Of a stretch of 64,000 bases of DNA, positions 1 through 11,176 are shown piece by piece. A program made the translations under genes and the position numbers. The notes under the pieces are model-generated. The model had not been told where the DNA came from. It was given only the letters and a program-made list of their open reading frames with translations, and did not search any database. Origin of the DNA: Mytilus californianus (lineage: Eukaryota; Mollusca; Bivalvia; Mytilida; Mytilidae); contig NW_026262690.1 in assembly GCF_021869535.1 (NCBI RefSeq), positions 17,943,001-18,007,000 on the forward strand. Reading direction: 5' to 3'. Each line of letters opens with the position of its first letter. Positions within the stretch are counted from its first letter, which is position 1.

Positions 1-3
1 TAA

Positions 4-524
4 GAGGGCTGGTAAAGGGGGGACCTGAACACGGAAACATGTGAAATAAGAATAAAAAAACGTTGCACGGAAAATAAAAATCTGGGGAAAACGAAACACG
101 AGGAACTAAATCGTAAATATTAAGGAAAATTGTACTAGAAGTTATTACTCAGCCGTTCTTGGAGATCATGCAGTCATTATTAATGGACATGAAGACCCTG
201 CCGTCACCTTTTAGCGTCTGCTAGTTGCATCTGATATTATTCATAGTAATTTGATGGACTTTATTACATACCATACATATAATATAGAATTGTAAATATC
301 CAAGGTGACTTTGAATTAGTCCCGGTTTACTTTTTAATCAAACGCGGGACAAGCACGAGAAATTTAGAGTACCGACACGGAACACGGAAAATAAATTTGG
401 GGAAACACAAAGCACGCACATCGAACCAAACACGAGAAAACGAGAAATAAAACATCAAAACACGAAAACAAGTGAAATAAAAAAGCCGAAAAACGTTGCA
501 CGAAAATAACCCTTTACCACCCTC
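4..524. mobile_element. MITE-like element with ~15-bp terminal inverted repeats
   Basis: The left end GAGGGCTGGTAAAGGG (4-19) is matched inverted by CCCTTTACCACCCTC (510-524). The interior is A-rich and holds diverged direct copies of 'aaaaacgttgcacg' and 'cacggaaaataaa'. No transposase is visible. The 68-codon minus-strand reading frame inside (327-533) runs through the A-rich direct repeats and is taken as chance. Target duplication is unclear because the left flank is only 3 bases long. Superfamily is not assigned. Confidence 0.55.
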
Positions 525-534
525 AGTTAACACT

Positions 535-910
535 ATTGCCTATTGCAAATAGTACACATACAAATAGTTAACATACAGCTCATTACTAATAGTTAAAATA
601 CAAATAGTATCACACATACTTATTACTTATAAATCACGTACAAATAGTTAACACACATTCTTATTACTAATAGTACACATACAAATACTTAACACATATC
701 AATAACTTAAAGTTTATGTACAAAAAAATTAGCAAAACTCATATTGCACAACAAGCTATAAAAAATGATATGTCACATACAAATAATTAACACACATGTG
801 TATTACAAATAGTACTCATAAAAATAGTTTTCACACATGTTTATTATAATTAATACACATACAAATAGTTGATGCACATTCTTATTACTTATATTATATA
901 TAAAAATAGT
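535..910. repeat. Degenerate AT-rich tandem repeat (~45-50 bp period)
   Basis: The motif 'catacaaatagttaacacacat..ttattactaatagt' recurs about eight times with substitutions and small indels. There is no coding potential. Confidence 0.6.
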
Positions 911-1342
911 TAGTTTTACCATTACTGACTCCCCAAAACTGCAATCAATGGTCTCCCCAAATAACATCATAACAATATAAATTAATCACTGGAGTCTAGT
1001 TAGCTATATAATGTCATTTATTATATACTAAGTAGTAAGTAAAGGTAAACTGCATGTGTAATACAATCAATGGCAATCGTGCTGTATCGACCATCCGTGA
1101 TAATATCAATATCATTCACGGTTGCAAAAGCTTTATCAAACCCCTAAACTCTATGACATCACGTCATTGATATCAGTCACGGTTGTAAAGGCTTTATCAA
1201 ATTCCTAATCTGAATTACATCATGTCACGTGAAAAAAAAACATCTACTTGAAGTATATAATAAAGTGTATAAACACTTGACACAAAGCAAACAACTATCA
1301 ATCAATCAAACATTTATGTCAGTAAATTTAATCTTATTTCAG
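911..1342. other. Non-coding sequence, probably ceramidase intron
   Basis: This is AT-rich sequence ending in a splice acceptor (atttcag at 1336-1342). It contains two diverged copies of 'tatca.tcacggttg.aaa.gctttatcaaa' (around 1100-1150 and 1170-1200), an old local duplication. No earlier ceramidase exon was recognised between 1 and 1342. Confidence 0.4.
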
Positions 1343-4300
1343 ATTATGGAGAAGTGAAGTATTGGGACCTTTTGCACCAATATTTGAATTACATGCATGG
1401 TGGCACCTCTTAGCAGGGACAGGAACATATCTATCTGTATTATATAGGTAATCCTATTAAATAAAACTGTAAAACTGTAATCTTAATATTACTTAACATT
1501 CACTAGAGATACATGGGAAATACTGTTGATTCCTGTATTTTTTCTTGGTACCAATTTTCATGGATTGAGGAAAAATTCTTTTTTCATGGAAACTTTATTT
1601 CATTGTTTTGTCAAATTCCACATTCAATATAAAAATAAGAAGATGTGGTATAATTGCCAATGAGACAATTCTCTACCGGAGACCAAATGACATAGAAGTT
1701 AACAACTATAGGTCACCGTACAGCCTTCAACAATGAGCAAAACCCAAACCGCATAGTCAGCTAGTCTTTATGAAATTTATACACCTGTTGTCTTGTCTAG
1801 ACGGAGTCATAAAACGTGACATTGGTATGCTGTTTCCGGCGTCGGTGTTGGCGGTGGCAGCATCGTCAACAATGTATTAGTTTTTCAGTTTCTGGGGAAC
1901 CAGGTAGGTCAATTATATTTGGTATGCAGCTGTATTAGCAGTGACACATCACATTTCCATGGAGATTATTTGGCCCCGCACTCTCACTCATGGTCTATTG
2001 ATTTTGAAACTTTTGCTTAGTTTACATGTATCAGTTTTAATATGGGGAACCACTAGTGGTAAGTCAATGATATTTGGTATGCAGCTGTATTAGCATCGGA
2101 AAATCTCATTTCCATAGAGATTATTTGGCTCTGCCCCCTCAGTGATGGTCTATTGACTTTGAAACTTTTGCTTAGTTTAGATGTATTAGTTTGTAATTAG
2201 GTCAGTTTATGGGGAACCTATAGTGGTAGGTCAGTGATATATGGTATTCAGTTATATTAGCATTGGCACATCTCATTTCCATGGAGATTATTTGGCCATG
2301 TACCTTCAGTCATGGTTCATTGACTTTTAATATTTTGCATAACTTACATGTTAAAGTATTGCTATTTTAATTTCAATATTGGAATTTTACTATCAAAATA
2401 ATTAAAAGGTGAGATATATCTCTGTGTTAACAGTTTATTTTTAAAACTGAAATTCCTGTTTCAGTTATACCATAGTAATTCATCAAAATCAGTACTCAAC
2501 AAATAATAATGAAACCATTTGATAGTCATATTGTGTCTGTACTAGCATCTGTACATTTATGAAACCAAAATGTATTTTATAGAACCCTAGACATTTTATG
2601 ATAGTGAATATTATTAAAGGACAAGCTTTTATCAATACTGTGTTTGTCGTGGGCCATAAACAATTTTATTTGTGTGAACAAGGAGACATCTTGATGAAAT
2701 ATTTTTGCAATGACTCGTGCTGGATATATGAAAAACAGAAAATGCAATTTATTTTTCAGACACATTTTTTCTTAGGTCTATTTGATTCAGTTTACTTTTT
2801 ACTTTTTAACTCCCCCCCCCCCCCCTGTAGGCAACAGGGTTATTAAGTGTTACCCTTGACCGCCATTCCATCCGTCTTTCCGTTTGTCCATCCGTCCCAT
2901 TTTCGTTTCCGCACTCTTACTTAAGTTTGCCTCATGCAAATTTTATGAAACTGATACACAATGCTAAGAACCAAAACTTGCAGACAGAGTTCAAATTTGG
3001 GCAGTGAGTCACTAACCATTCTAGTTATGCCCCTTTATAACTTGGAAATTGTAATTTCTTTCGTTTCCTCCATCTAACTTAAGGAAGTACACCACTAATT
3101 CATGGCCCCATTGCTTTCTATGTTAAATTCCTCAATTTCAAGCAGACACAGCTCTTTTGTTTCAAGTTCAAATAAAGTGACAATCATTGCATGTCAAAGC
3201 AACACTTTATGGTGTCTTGTACTGGAAAAATCAACATACCTTTAATGGCATATAAGAAAGAACTGGTTCCCGGAACTTCGGATGTACCAAAACAGGTACT
3301 TCAGATCTGACATACAGGCAAAAAGTACCCTCTTTATAAAATTTGGTGCAGTTTTTTATAATATTCAAAATTATAAGTCAAAAAGTGTTCTACAATGATC
3401 ACCAGTCATTCAGCTTTCATTTGATACCAACAATACCTAAATATTCTACATATTTTGAAAGTTACACTCATGTGTAGGAACTATTTTGTGTTAAATATGT
3501 ACTACTTTCTGGTATGTGCTTTCTGGCCGGGCCGAATTAGTGGTGTTACACCTATAACAGAACCAAACTTGCTATACTGACTTCAGCATCACTTTATTTC
3601 ATTCTATGATCTATTTCAAGCAATAAAAAACACATAAAGCTTAAGTCCAAATACTATTTTACTAATTTTAAGCTCAAATTGGACTGGTAGTAACATATAG
3701 GTTATTCAAAGAAAACTGCATATGGATATTATAAATGGCCAATATACTTATTTTATTCTCAATATCATTGTTGTATTTAATAATTTCTGTTAGGAAAACA
3801 ATGTGCTTACCAATAGTCATATTTCACCAGAGTTTGTTCATTTAATAAAAATATATTAGACCAAACCTAAGACATAATTGAGAAAATTGTCCCCCCTTTT
3901 TTTTTCAAATTGGAAAAGGGACATTTTTGGTATAAACCATACTTCTGTGGTACAACATAGATTATAAAGAGCAATTTATATATTTATCAGCTGGTTAACT
4001 TGCTAAACTTATTCAAAATTGCATGTACAGTGAGATTTTGGAATTCTTATATGAGTATATACCAATTGGCTAGATTGTAAAAGGCTATCATAAGAAAACC
4101 AATAAAACTTGAAAAATCATAGGATTATTTGACCAAGAGCTATTTTTTTACTATAAAGAAGTCATTATATACATGTTTTATTGATTGCAATCCCAAATAA
4201 TGCAAAAATAAGAATTTGGGGTCAAGTCTTAACTGCATGCATGTTGTGTGACCATAAAAGGCTAAAATACCTGATTATGTCAATTTAAGAGCTGAAATTT

Positions 4301-6952
4301 CCCATAAACAGAATTGTTGGTCCAAAAAAGATGATTAAACATGTTTACTTACATCAAATATGACTTATTTTCATTGGAATAGGTACAACTTCTAAAAATT
4401 GAATTTCTGATGATTCTCTGTAATAGGAAGTACACCACTAATTCATGGCCCCATTGCTTTCTATGTTAAATTCCTCAATTTCAAGCAGACACAGCTCTTT
4501 TGTTTCAAGTTCAAATAAAGTGACAATCATTGCATGTCAAAGCAACACTTTATGGTGTCTTGTACTGGAAAAATCAACATACCTTTAATGGCATATAAGA
4601 AAGAACTGGTTCCCGGAACTTCGGATGTACCAAAACAGGTACTTCAGATCTGACATACAGGCAAAAAGTACCCTCTTTATAAAATTTGGTGCAGTTTTTT
4701 ATAATATTCAAAATTATAAGTCAAAAATTGTTCTACAATGATCACCAGTCATTCAGCTTTCATTTGATACCAACAATACCTAAATATTCTACATATTTTG
4801 AAAGTTACACTCATGTGTAGGAACTATTTTGTGTTAAATATGTACTACTTTCTGGTATGTGCTTTCTGGCCGGTCCGAATTAGTGGTGTTACACCTTAAG
4901 TATTTCTCCTCCAAATTTTATGAAACTCATACACAATGACAAAAACCACAGCACATAGACAGAGTTCAAATTTGTGTTGTGAGTCATTTACTTTTCTAGA
5001 GTTATGCCCCTTTTTAATTTGTAAAATTTCAAAGCTTGAGCAGGGGCATTTGTGTCCTCAGACACATTCTTCTTTTATTTTTGATTTTTTTATGATGAAC
5101 AATGTTAATGAAGTACTGTTTTCTCTTTCATAGGTCTAAAGTACCAGATTTTTATGTTTTTATTCTTCCATTTTGATTTACGAAGATTATTTTTTATCAG
5201 TAGAATTTGAAAAAATAATTTATTATCCAGTTACATCTTTATGCTATGGTTGTCTTATACCTCTCTACAAATACACCATGCATCTAGTTATTATATCAAG
5301 AAATAAAGGTCCACACATTTTCTAAAAATCAAAAGAATTTTGCTGTGCAGACCTTGGTTTAATTTGACTTTTTGATATGTTTCTTTTGATAAATCAAATA
5401 ATTGTATAGTTAAACAAATATCTAAGACTTTTATTTTTATTTTACAGTGCATATTTAAGATCCTTAGTATTAGGAAACAAACCAGAAATAAAGGTATGTT
5501 TAAAACATTACTTGTATTACAGACACATGAATAGCCCTGTTACATTGTTATTTCAGTTCTATCATCATAATTGTGTAGAATTATCAATATGAAATAAGAA
5601 GTAGTGGTATGATTTCCAATGAGACAACTATCCACCAGAGACCAAATGACATAGATGCATACACATTTAATACTTGTTGACTGCTTTTGGTATGCATATT
5701 GTACTCTTTTTTTTTAAACTTTAGCAGACATAATTCTATGTCTGGAGTTTAGATTTCTATGTGACTATTTAGTGAAATTGCAACAATGGTGCCATTTTTT
5801 TAAGAACAGCTTTGTGTTTTATTATCATTTTTTTTCAGATATATTTATTGTATTAAAAAAAAGGATTATTGTTTTGACTTATGTAATTAAATTTTGACAT
5901 AGAAAGGTAGGATTGTTTGTGTATAGAATTCTCCAACAAATGAAGGTATAATATACTGTAAATTCTGAAATTACTCTGTGCCTTTATTTTTGCCAATCCT
6001 TGGCCTCTGACGAATGCGTGAAATCTTATTAATGTGATTGCAAAAATTTTATGTAGAGAAATCCCTACTGAAATTATTAATGCAAGTTTTTATTATTGCG
6101 ACCCTGATGTCCCATTTTTCGCATAAGGCCAGGGAAAAATGATTGTTGATTTCCCCTAACCCGACCTGGTGTATTTTAAACCGACGGGACGTTTATTTTT
6201 TTTCGCAGAACGAAAAAAAGAAAGGAAAAAACGCTGTGTCTTGTTCCGATCCAGCAATGTAAACAAATATTTTTTCATATACCTTTCAGTTTTGTTGTTT
6301 AAAAGCAGAACAATGTCAAGGTAATTTTTTCCCGCCTTAGTTTCTAGATCGCTGAAGCGCTTGACTGATCAGAAAGACAACAATGATTTTAAGTGTTTCG
6401 CTCCCCTGTTGTTTAGATCCCCCAAAATGGCCAACTCAGCACCAAGATCCAGTATTCTATTAAGATTGAATACATGGACACCAGTTCTTTATGTTATTAA
6501 AGTCACCTAAGTTTAATACCAGTTGTAAAATATTTGTTCTACAGGCAGTTTAGCAACACTACACAAGGCCGGGCCTGAAAATTTTCCAATGTTAGGGGAA
6601 ACCAACAATCATTTTTCCCTGGCCTAAGGTCAAGTTACAGTAAATGGTCTATGTCACAGATTTTGGTAAAATTTTGCATACAACTCTGGCTTGTTGAACT
6701 ATAACTGAAAATTGAAAAAATAATGCATTTATCTCTTTTATCTGAAATATTACTGATTGAATGCTTTCAAAAAATGACATAGCCCATTTACTGTTCCTTG
6801 ACCATAAATAAAAACATTGCAGTAATTTCTGAATTTACAGTAATTATCAAAGTGATGGAATCCACTGTAACATTAGCAATTGTTCATTATTTCAGTACTG
6901 GAAAAAAGTTTGGCCATACATAAGGATAACTAATGGTAAAGCAATGACATGA
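1343..6952 (+). CDS. ACER3-like: Alkaline ceramidase (ACER3-like), last three coding exons; 5' part outside the window
   Basis: Spliced exons are 1343-1447, 5448-5493 and 6896-6952, with stop TGA at 6950-6952. All junctions are AG/GT and phases agree: exon A opens with the last base of a split codon and leaves 2 nt that join 1 nt of exon B, and exon B ends in phase 0. Exon A encodes ...FELHAWWHLLAGTGTYLSVL. This is the hallmark of the CREST-superfamily ceramidases: in human ACER3 the two His of HAWWH coordinate the catalytic zinc, inside the last membrane helices. Exons B and C give SAYLRSLVLGNKPEIK and YWKKVWPYIRITNGKAMT, matching the family's short C-terminal tail with a conserved W-P. The predicted role is hydrolysis of ceramide to sphingosine and fatty acid in ER/Golgi membranes. 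The introns carry MITEs. Orthology to ACER3 rather than ACER1/2 is inference. Confidence 0.85.
1630..1765 (+). repeat. Dispersed mussel repeat ('ttgccaatgagacaa' family), copy 1
   Basis: This copy runs from 'aaataagaagatgtggtat' through 'ttgccaatgagacaa' and 'gaccaaatgacatag' to 'ggtcaccgtacagcc'. Related copies are at about 5585-5662, 13288-13345 (inverted), 38880-38978 and 42495-42560. From memory the family is extremely common in Mytilus transcripts and genomes. It is non-coding and its class is unknown to me. Confidence 0.7.
1785..2431 (+). mobile_element. Tandem-core ('pearl'-like) repeat element, copy A
   Basis: The core is about three ~150-170-bp tandem units containing 'tatggggaacc', 'tggtatgcagctgtattag', 'tttccatggagattatttgg' and 'tgattttgaaacttttgct'. 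It is bounded on the left by 'tgtctagacggagtc' and on the right by 'ggtgagatatatctctgtg'. Inverted copies lie at 24461-25020 and 44947-45761. The layout resembles bivalve pearl elements and Helitron-associated non-autonomous elements, whose core is a tandem repeat. That assignment is inference. It lies within the first ceramidase intron visible. Confidence 0.6.
2812..2825. repeat. Poly-C tract
   Basis: A run of about 14 C ends an AT-rich stretch. Similar C/G runs occur at 8052-8069 (G), 23715-23727 (G), 23824-23845 (C), 27729-27748 (G), 47241-47251, 47306-47321 and 47623-47640 (C). Exact lengths are likely to be polymorphic or affected by assembly. Confidence 0.6.
3083..4895. mobile_element. 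TTAA-flanked composite element: two 470-bp MITE copies around an 873-bp core
   Basis: Two 470-bp direct copies (3083-3552 and 4426-4895) differ at only about two positions by eye. Each begins GGAAGTACACCACTAATTC and ends GAATTAGTGGTGTTACACC, so each has ~19-bp terminal inverted repeats. TTAA occurs only at the outer borders (3079-3082 and 4896-4899); the inner borders read 'tata' and 'aata'. Removing 3083-4895 plus one TTAA rejoins an interrupted host repeat (ccatctaac-TTAA-gtatttctcc). The whole 1.81 kb therefore looks inserted as one unit with piggyBac-style TTAA duplication. The core (3553-4425) is AT-rich and non-coding. It sits in the ceramidase intron 1448-5447. Confidence 0.75.
4900..5447. 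other. Ceramidase intron sequence with host dispersed repeat
   Basis: 4900-5060 continues the repeat interrupted at 3078: 'aaattttatgaaact.atacacaatg..aaaacc' occurs at both 2939 and 4914, and 'agttatgcccctttt' at both. The remainder is AT-rich intron ending in an acceptor at 5445-5447. No coding signal is seen. Confidence 0.5.
6127..6624. mobile_element. PIF/Harbinger-like MITE with TAA target-site duplication
   Basis: The terminal inverted repeat GGCCAGGGAAAAATGATTG at 6127 matches inverted CAATCATTTTTCCCTGGCC ending at 6624. The match continues inward with 'atttcccctaac' against 'gttaggggaaa'. TAA is duplicated at 6124-6126 and 6625-6627. The 498-bp length, GGCC ends and 3-bp TWA duplication fit a Harbinger-type non-autonomous element. 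There is no transposase. It is inserted in the last ceramidase intron. Confidence 0.75.
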
Positions 6953-7258
6953 TGATGGTATTCTTTAGTATGGATGTTATATGAACAGGATGTTTCCAGG
7001 TGTGATTGAAGCATGATTGTGACATGAGGTTTTTGTTTGTTGAACACTATGTTTAACTGATTTCTGTGGGATGAATATGTATATTATTACATTGTATGTG
7101 TATACTGTTCAATCTGTAAAAACAACATTATATAAAATATCACATTACCAATAATAAGATTTCACTGCCAGTATCAGAGTCAGTTTTATTTGATAGAAAA
7201 TAACATAAGAAAACGTAAGCTAAAGGGTTATTTAACCATGACTTGGTTGTATTATAAC

Positions 7259-7264
7259 AATAAA
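7259..7264 (+). promoter_or_regulatory. Candidate ceramidase polyadenylation signal AATAAA
   Basis: AATAAA lies about 307 bases after the stop codon, in an AT-rich 3' flank. It is the first canonical hexamer I found downstream. No cDNA evidence is available. Confidence 0.4.
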
Positions 7265-8490
7265 GATAAAATAGTATAATACTTATAGAAGAATGCTACT
7301 AGTACTTTATGTAAGTAGATGTATGCATTTATGTGTGAACATTTATTTATTTTTGAAGTAATCATGAATGATAGAACATTTCTCAATTTTTGAAACGGGT
7401 ATTCATTCTGTTGTTCAACATATATATGTTTTTAGTTAATGGGTATTCATTTTCATGGATTCAGGTTCAACAAGAAATCTAAACATAGCCATTCAACTCT
7501 TGTGGCATTGTGAATACTGAGAATATGCATTCATATGATATTCAAACACAGTTGGTCTTCTTAAGAAAAATTCCACTGGGCCTAAAAAAAATAATTATCT
7601 GTTTTTTAGACACTGGACTCTGTGGAAAAAATCTGCAGGCTTTTTATGATTACAAGTGATCTTGATTTTCACTTTTCAAATGGATGCAGAAATCTCAGAT
7701 AATTTTGGACTTAATATTACAAATACATTTTGAAATTTGAAGCATATTTCTTGTGGTTTTAATAATTGTTTGAGGATAAATGAGAAAAGAAACTGATGAC
7801 ATGTGAATTATTACAGCTTGAACTGTGGTTTAAGCAAGGTCAGTGGCATTAGGCTTGCGGCATTTTCAGCCCTTAGAAGAGAATGTTTCTTTCTGATATA
7901 AGTCACACAATTGTCAAAAATAAATATATCAATTTAAAAACATCTCCTTTTTTCCTTTCATAGTCGTGTATTAGGTGCTGAAGTTGTAATACATTTGTTA
8001 TTGATAAGTATGTATATTCAAGTAAAAGTATAATTTCTCCCTCCACATATATGGGGGGGGGGGGGGGGGTCAAATTGTTTTATCCTTCCAGTCATTCCAT
8101 TTGTACATTTATCTGTCACAAAAGTCTTGTCAACGTCAAATCCACAGTTTACATTGGAATGAAAAAACTATACAGAATAACTCTGTCCTGAATTTTATTG
8201 TGCACCTCCCTTTTCCAATTTTTTCATAAAAAAAAGAAACTTTACGATCCATTTGTACATCTGTATGCATGCATGAAAATATTTTGGTATTTGTGTATTC
8301 CAGGCCAGTTATGCATATGTAAAAAATAAAAGAAGAAGAATGGCATTTATCAAAATGACAGGGTAAAATAAACATTTCAAATCCTTTCGTATAAACCCAG
8401 GCTGATAACCCCATATCAGTCCAGCATAATGTCACATGGTTTGGTTAAAATTGGGTTATCAGCCTGGATGTGTAACAGTGTTCCTACATC
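7265..8490. other. Non-coding flank with a short inverted repeat and poly-G tract
   Basis: No exon was recognised. There is a G tract at 8052-8069 and a perfect 15-bp inverted repeat CCAGGCTGATAACCC (8397-8411) / GGGTTATCAGCCTGG (8453-8467) with a 41-base loop. The 99-codon minus-strand reading frame 8136-8435 has no recognisable features. Confidence 0.4.
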
Positions 8491-8503
8491 GAAGGTATAT
8501 TAA

Positions 8504-9174
8504 ACCTTTCGCCGATGAGTCCCGGTTTACCGGGATTCACGCTTCAGACAGCTGACGATGAGTCCCGTTTTACCGGGATTGGAATACCTCTTTTATATTT
8601 CCCGCTCAAAACAGTGCAAACACGAGTTATCTTTCTTTGTTGAATACCCGGATGAAAGTGTAAACATGGCGCTTTCGTTTGTTGAAAACCGTGTCAAAAT
8701 CAGAGGAAATTTACGGAATTTACGAGAATTTAAAATGAGGGAACATTTTTTTTGAAAGAATATGGAAAAATTGAAGCCAAACTAGTATACTTTTTTGACA
8801 TAAAATGTCGTTTTATGTACAAAACACTTGGAATGGACATCGTTCAGTGTAAGGAATTTGTACAGCCTCATTAAATTTTTCAAAATTTTGCCGTTTTGGG
8901 TTAAAAAATTACGATTTGGGGTCAAAAAGTAGAATTTTGAGAATTTCACCTAGATGATGCCGAAAATTTGAAAATTTGAATATTTTATGAAGAAAAAATT
9001 ATCAAAACATGAACAAAACTGTGAACATGGTGTTAGTGAATGAAATAAAGACACAAAATACTACAGACAAGTTTTTATTAACATTTATTATGAAGATCTC
9101 CCACTTGAATAATAGTAGCCAGGGAAGCCATCGTCTCAGAGTAGCTTCTGTCTGGGCAGCTATCGGTGAAAGGG
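8504..9174. mobile_element. piggyBac-like MITE with TTAA duplication
   Basis: The ends are ACCTTTCGCCGATGAG (8504 onward) and inverted CTATCGGTGAAAGGG (to 9174). TTAA flanks both sides (8500-8503 and 9175-9178). The right end, read inward, is CCCTTTCACCGATAG, the usual CCCTTT start of piggyBac ends. The 671-bp interior has no transposase. Near the left end 'CGATGAGTCCCG.TTTACCGGGATT' occurs twice (about 8513 and 8556), each with a CCCGG..CCGGG hairpin. Confidence 0.7.
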
Positions 9175-9178
9175 TTAA

Positions 9179-11017
9179 ACAGATTATTACATTATAGTTT
9201 ACTATAATATGCATGTATAAGAACAATAGACATCTGTTATACAGGCATATAACTTATATTTAAGGTGAGGGAAAAAAAATATTCTTATCAGAACTATTGG
9301 AGTCTTCTGCCATCTTGATTCATAAATGACCACAAACTAATTAGTCCAGATTTTCACTGAGATTAGGAAATTTTTATGCAGTAATGGTATTTATTTGAGG
9401 AACTTTTAATCATTTGAAGAAATAAGTATGATTTCATCGTAACAGCTTATTATTTTCAATTAGATAAATTTTTATGATTGATTAAAAAAAAATTAAATGT
9501 TGCTTTATTAGCGGAGATTGGGAATAAGTAAATTTATTAACTAATTTTTTTTTTGCCAGAAAATAAGTCCTGTGTCCCAATTCTCTTCTTTTTGATTTTC
9601 TGAAGCAATTTATAAGAGCTATTTACTGATATTTTATTTAAAAATTCAAGTCTCATAATTTTGCAGAAATATATTGTGAAAAAAATTGGATTTCTCCTTT
9701 TTTTGCGACCAAAAAGGGGGCATAGGCACTTAAAGTATTGTCTTTATTGTATTTTTCGCATCAGAATTCACACTTTCAAATGCAGATTTTTTGCATGATC
9801 AAAATTTTCAGCAGACAAGAGAGACGCAGGAATCATGACTTTTTTTCCTGTTATAATTGTTTGCTTCATTTAAATATTGCAAGACAGCTAGGTCATGGCT
9901 GGCCCAATTAGTCTTTCTTGCTATATAGCAGGGAAGTTCTAGTCTACTACTGTACATGCGGCTTTGATTTGTTTTTTGATATTGTTAACATATCTATGTA
10001 TTCCATGATATGATACATTGTCTAATGAATTTGAAGTTTGCAAAAGCTTGTAAGATTGTTATTTTGAAGTATAAGATGGTTATTGTTTTTAATCTTATTA
10101 TGCACGGTCAATGCACATTGTATTTCACAACTAGCAAATAGTTTTATATACATTTTTATGTTGCCCAGTCTTCACGATTAACCACAGAAATTTTATGAAA
10201 GTCTGATTTTTAGGCTTGCAAGTCAAAAAGTTGTCTTGAAGACTGGTTGTCATGGTACATATAATATTGTTAAACATGACTTAACTATTCTTGCATGGTG
10301 AAAATTATACAGTATTAAAGATATGGTTGTGGGTTTTTTTTATGAAATGCAATGCTTTGGCCAAAAAATTAAATCAAAGCGCTATTCTTCCTTAATGTGT
10401 TGACTATAGACTATTATTACGATTTTGTGCCTAATGGGTGAACTTGCATATATGTTAATAACCAACTGAAGGCATATTTACTTTAATTTAACCTCCCTAT
10501 CTTTTCTACACCCTAAAAATTAATAGATGAATCAAATGCCAGAAAATTTAATTATTTTTTTTTCACAAATACAATTAGTGAGTGCAAAGTCCATTGTCCC
10601 TATAATGATTTTTAGAATAAGCTTTTTTTATAAAGTTATTCAGCAACATATTTACATGTGCATATCACATTTTCCTCAAAGAAAGAAAAAAAACATGTTT
10701 GTGGTAAAAATGTTTCTAAAACTTTGAAAATTAGTTCTGACAAGTGCAAACTTTGAAACACTCCTTGTGAAATGAAATTTAACACAGTTGCTAAACATCA
10801 TATTATGCATTTTACTTTTGAATGAGAATTAAAAAAAACAATTTTGAATTAGAAAAGTAAGTTTTGGTATTTCAAAATTGTCTCTCCATGATATATTTCC
10901 ATGTGGGTTCTTGCTGATATGTTAGTAATTCAAACCATAGAAACTTACAAGGCACCAATGAAATGCTGTATGTAATTTTGTAAAGCAGTTTTCAGTAAAG
11001 TGTCATATTATACTTAA
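9179..11017. other. AT-rich non-coding sequence
   Basis: Both strands were scanned. The short reading frames present lack splice context or recognisable domains. No structured repeat was seen apart from A/T runs. Confidence 0.35.
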
Positions 11018-11176
11018 GAAATAATTCATGGGGGCTTGAATATATCATGATTTTACCACGGGTTGGCCCTTTATGACAAATATTTTACCCTGAGCGATAG
11101 CGAGGGGTAAAATATCGGCATAAAGGGACAACCCGTGGTAAAATCACGATATATTCAAGCCCCCATGAATTATTTC
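11018..11176. mobile_element. Long foldback (hairpin) element, ~70-bp arms
   Basis: The left arm starts 'gaaataattcatgggggctt' and the right arm ends with its reverse complement. Shared inner blocks are 'attttaccacgggttg' / 'caacccgtggtaaaat' and 'attttaccc' / 'gggtaaaat'. The centre is 'tgagcgatagcgag'. Only a few mismatches interrupt the arms. It is non-coding. Similar foldbacks with unrelated arms are at 22904, 24123, 32463 and 37974. Confidence 0.75.

Noticed and set aside
3083..4895. LTR retrotransposon with 470-bp LTRs
   Set aside because: Repeats have ~19-bp inverted ends, lack TG...CA termini, the flank is TTAA, and the 873-bp core has no primer-binding site, polypurine tract or gag/pol.
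8500..8580. Hammerhead ribozyme (GATGAG + stem)
   Set aside because: The CTGATGAG core is altered and the GAAA strand after the stem is replaced by ATTC/ATTG, so the catalytic core is absent.
8558..8755. 65-codon gene inside the piggyBac-like MITE
   Set aside because: Starts in the terminal hairpin motif and has no recognisable domain; likely chance within a non-autonomous element.
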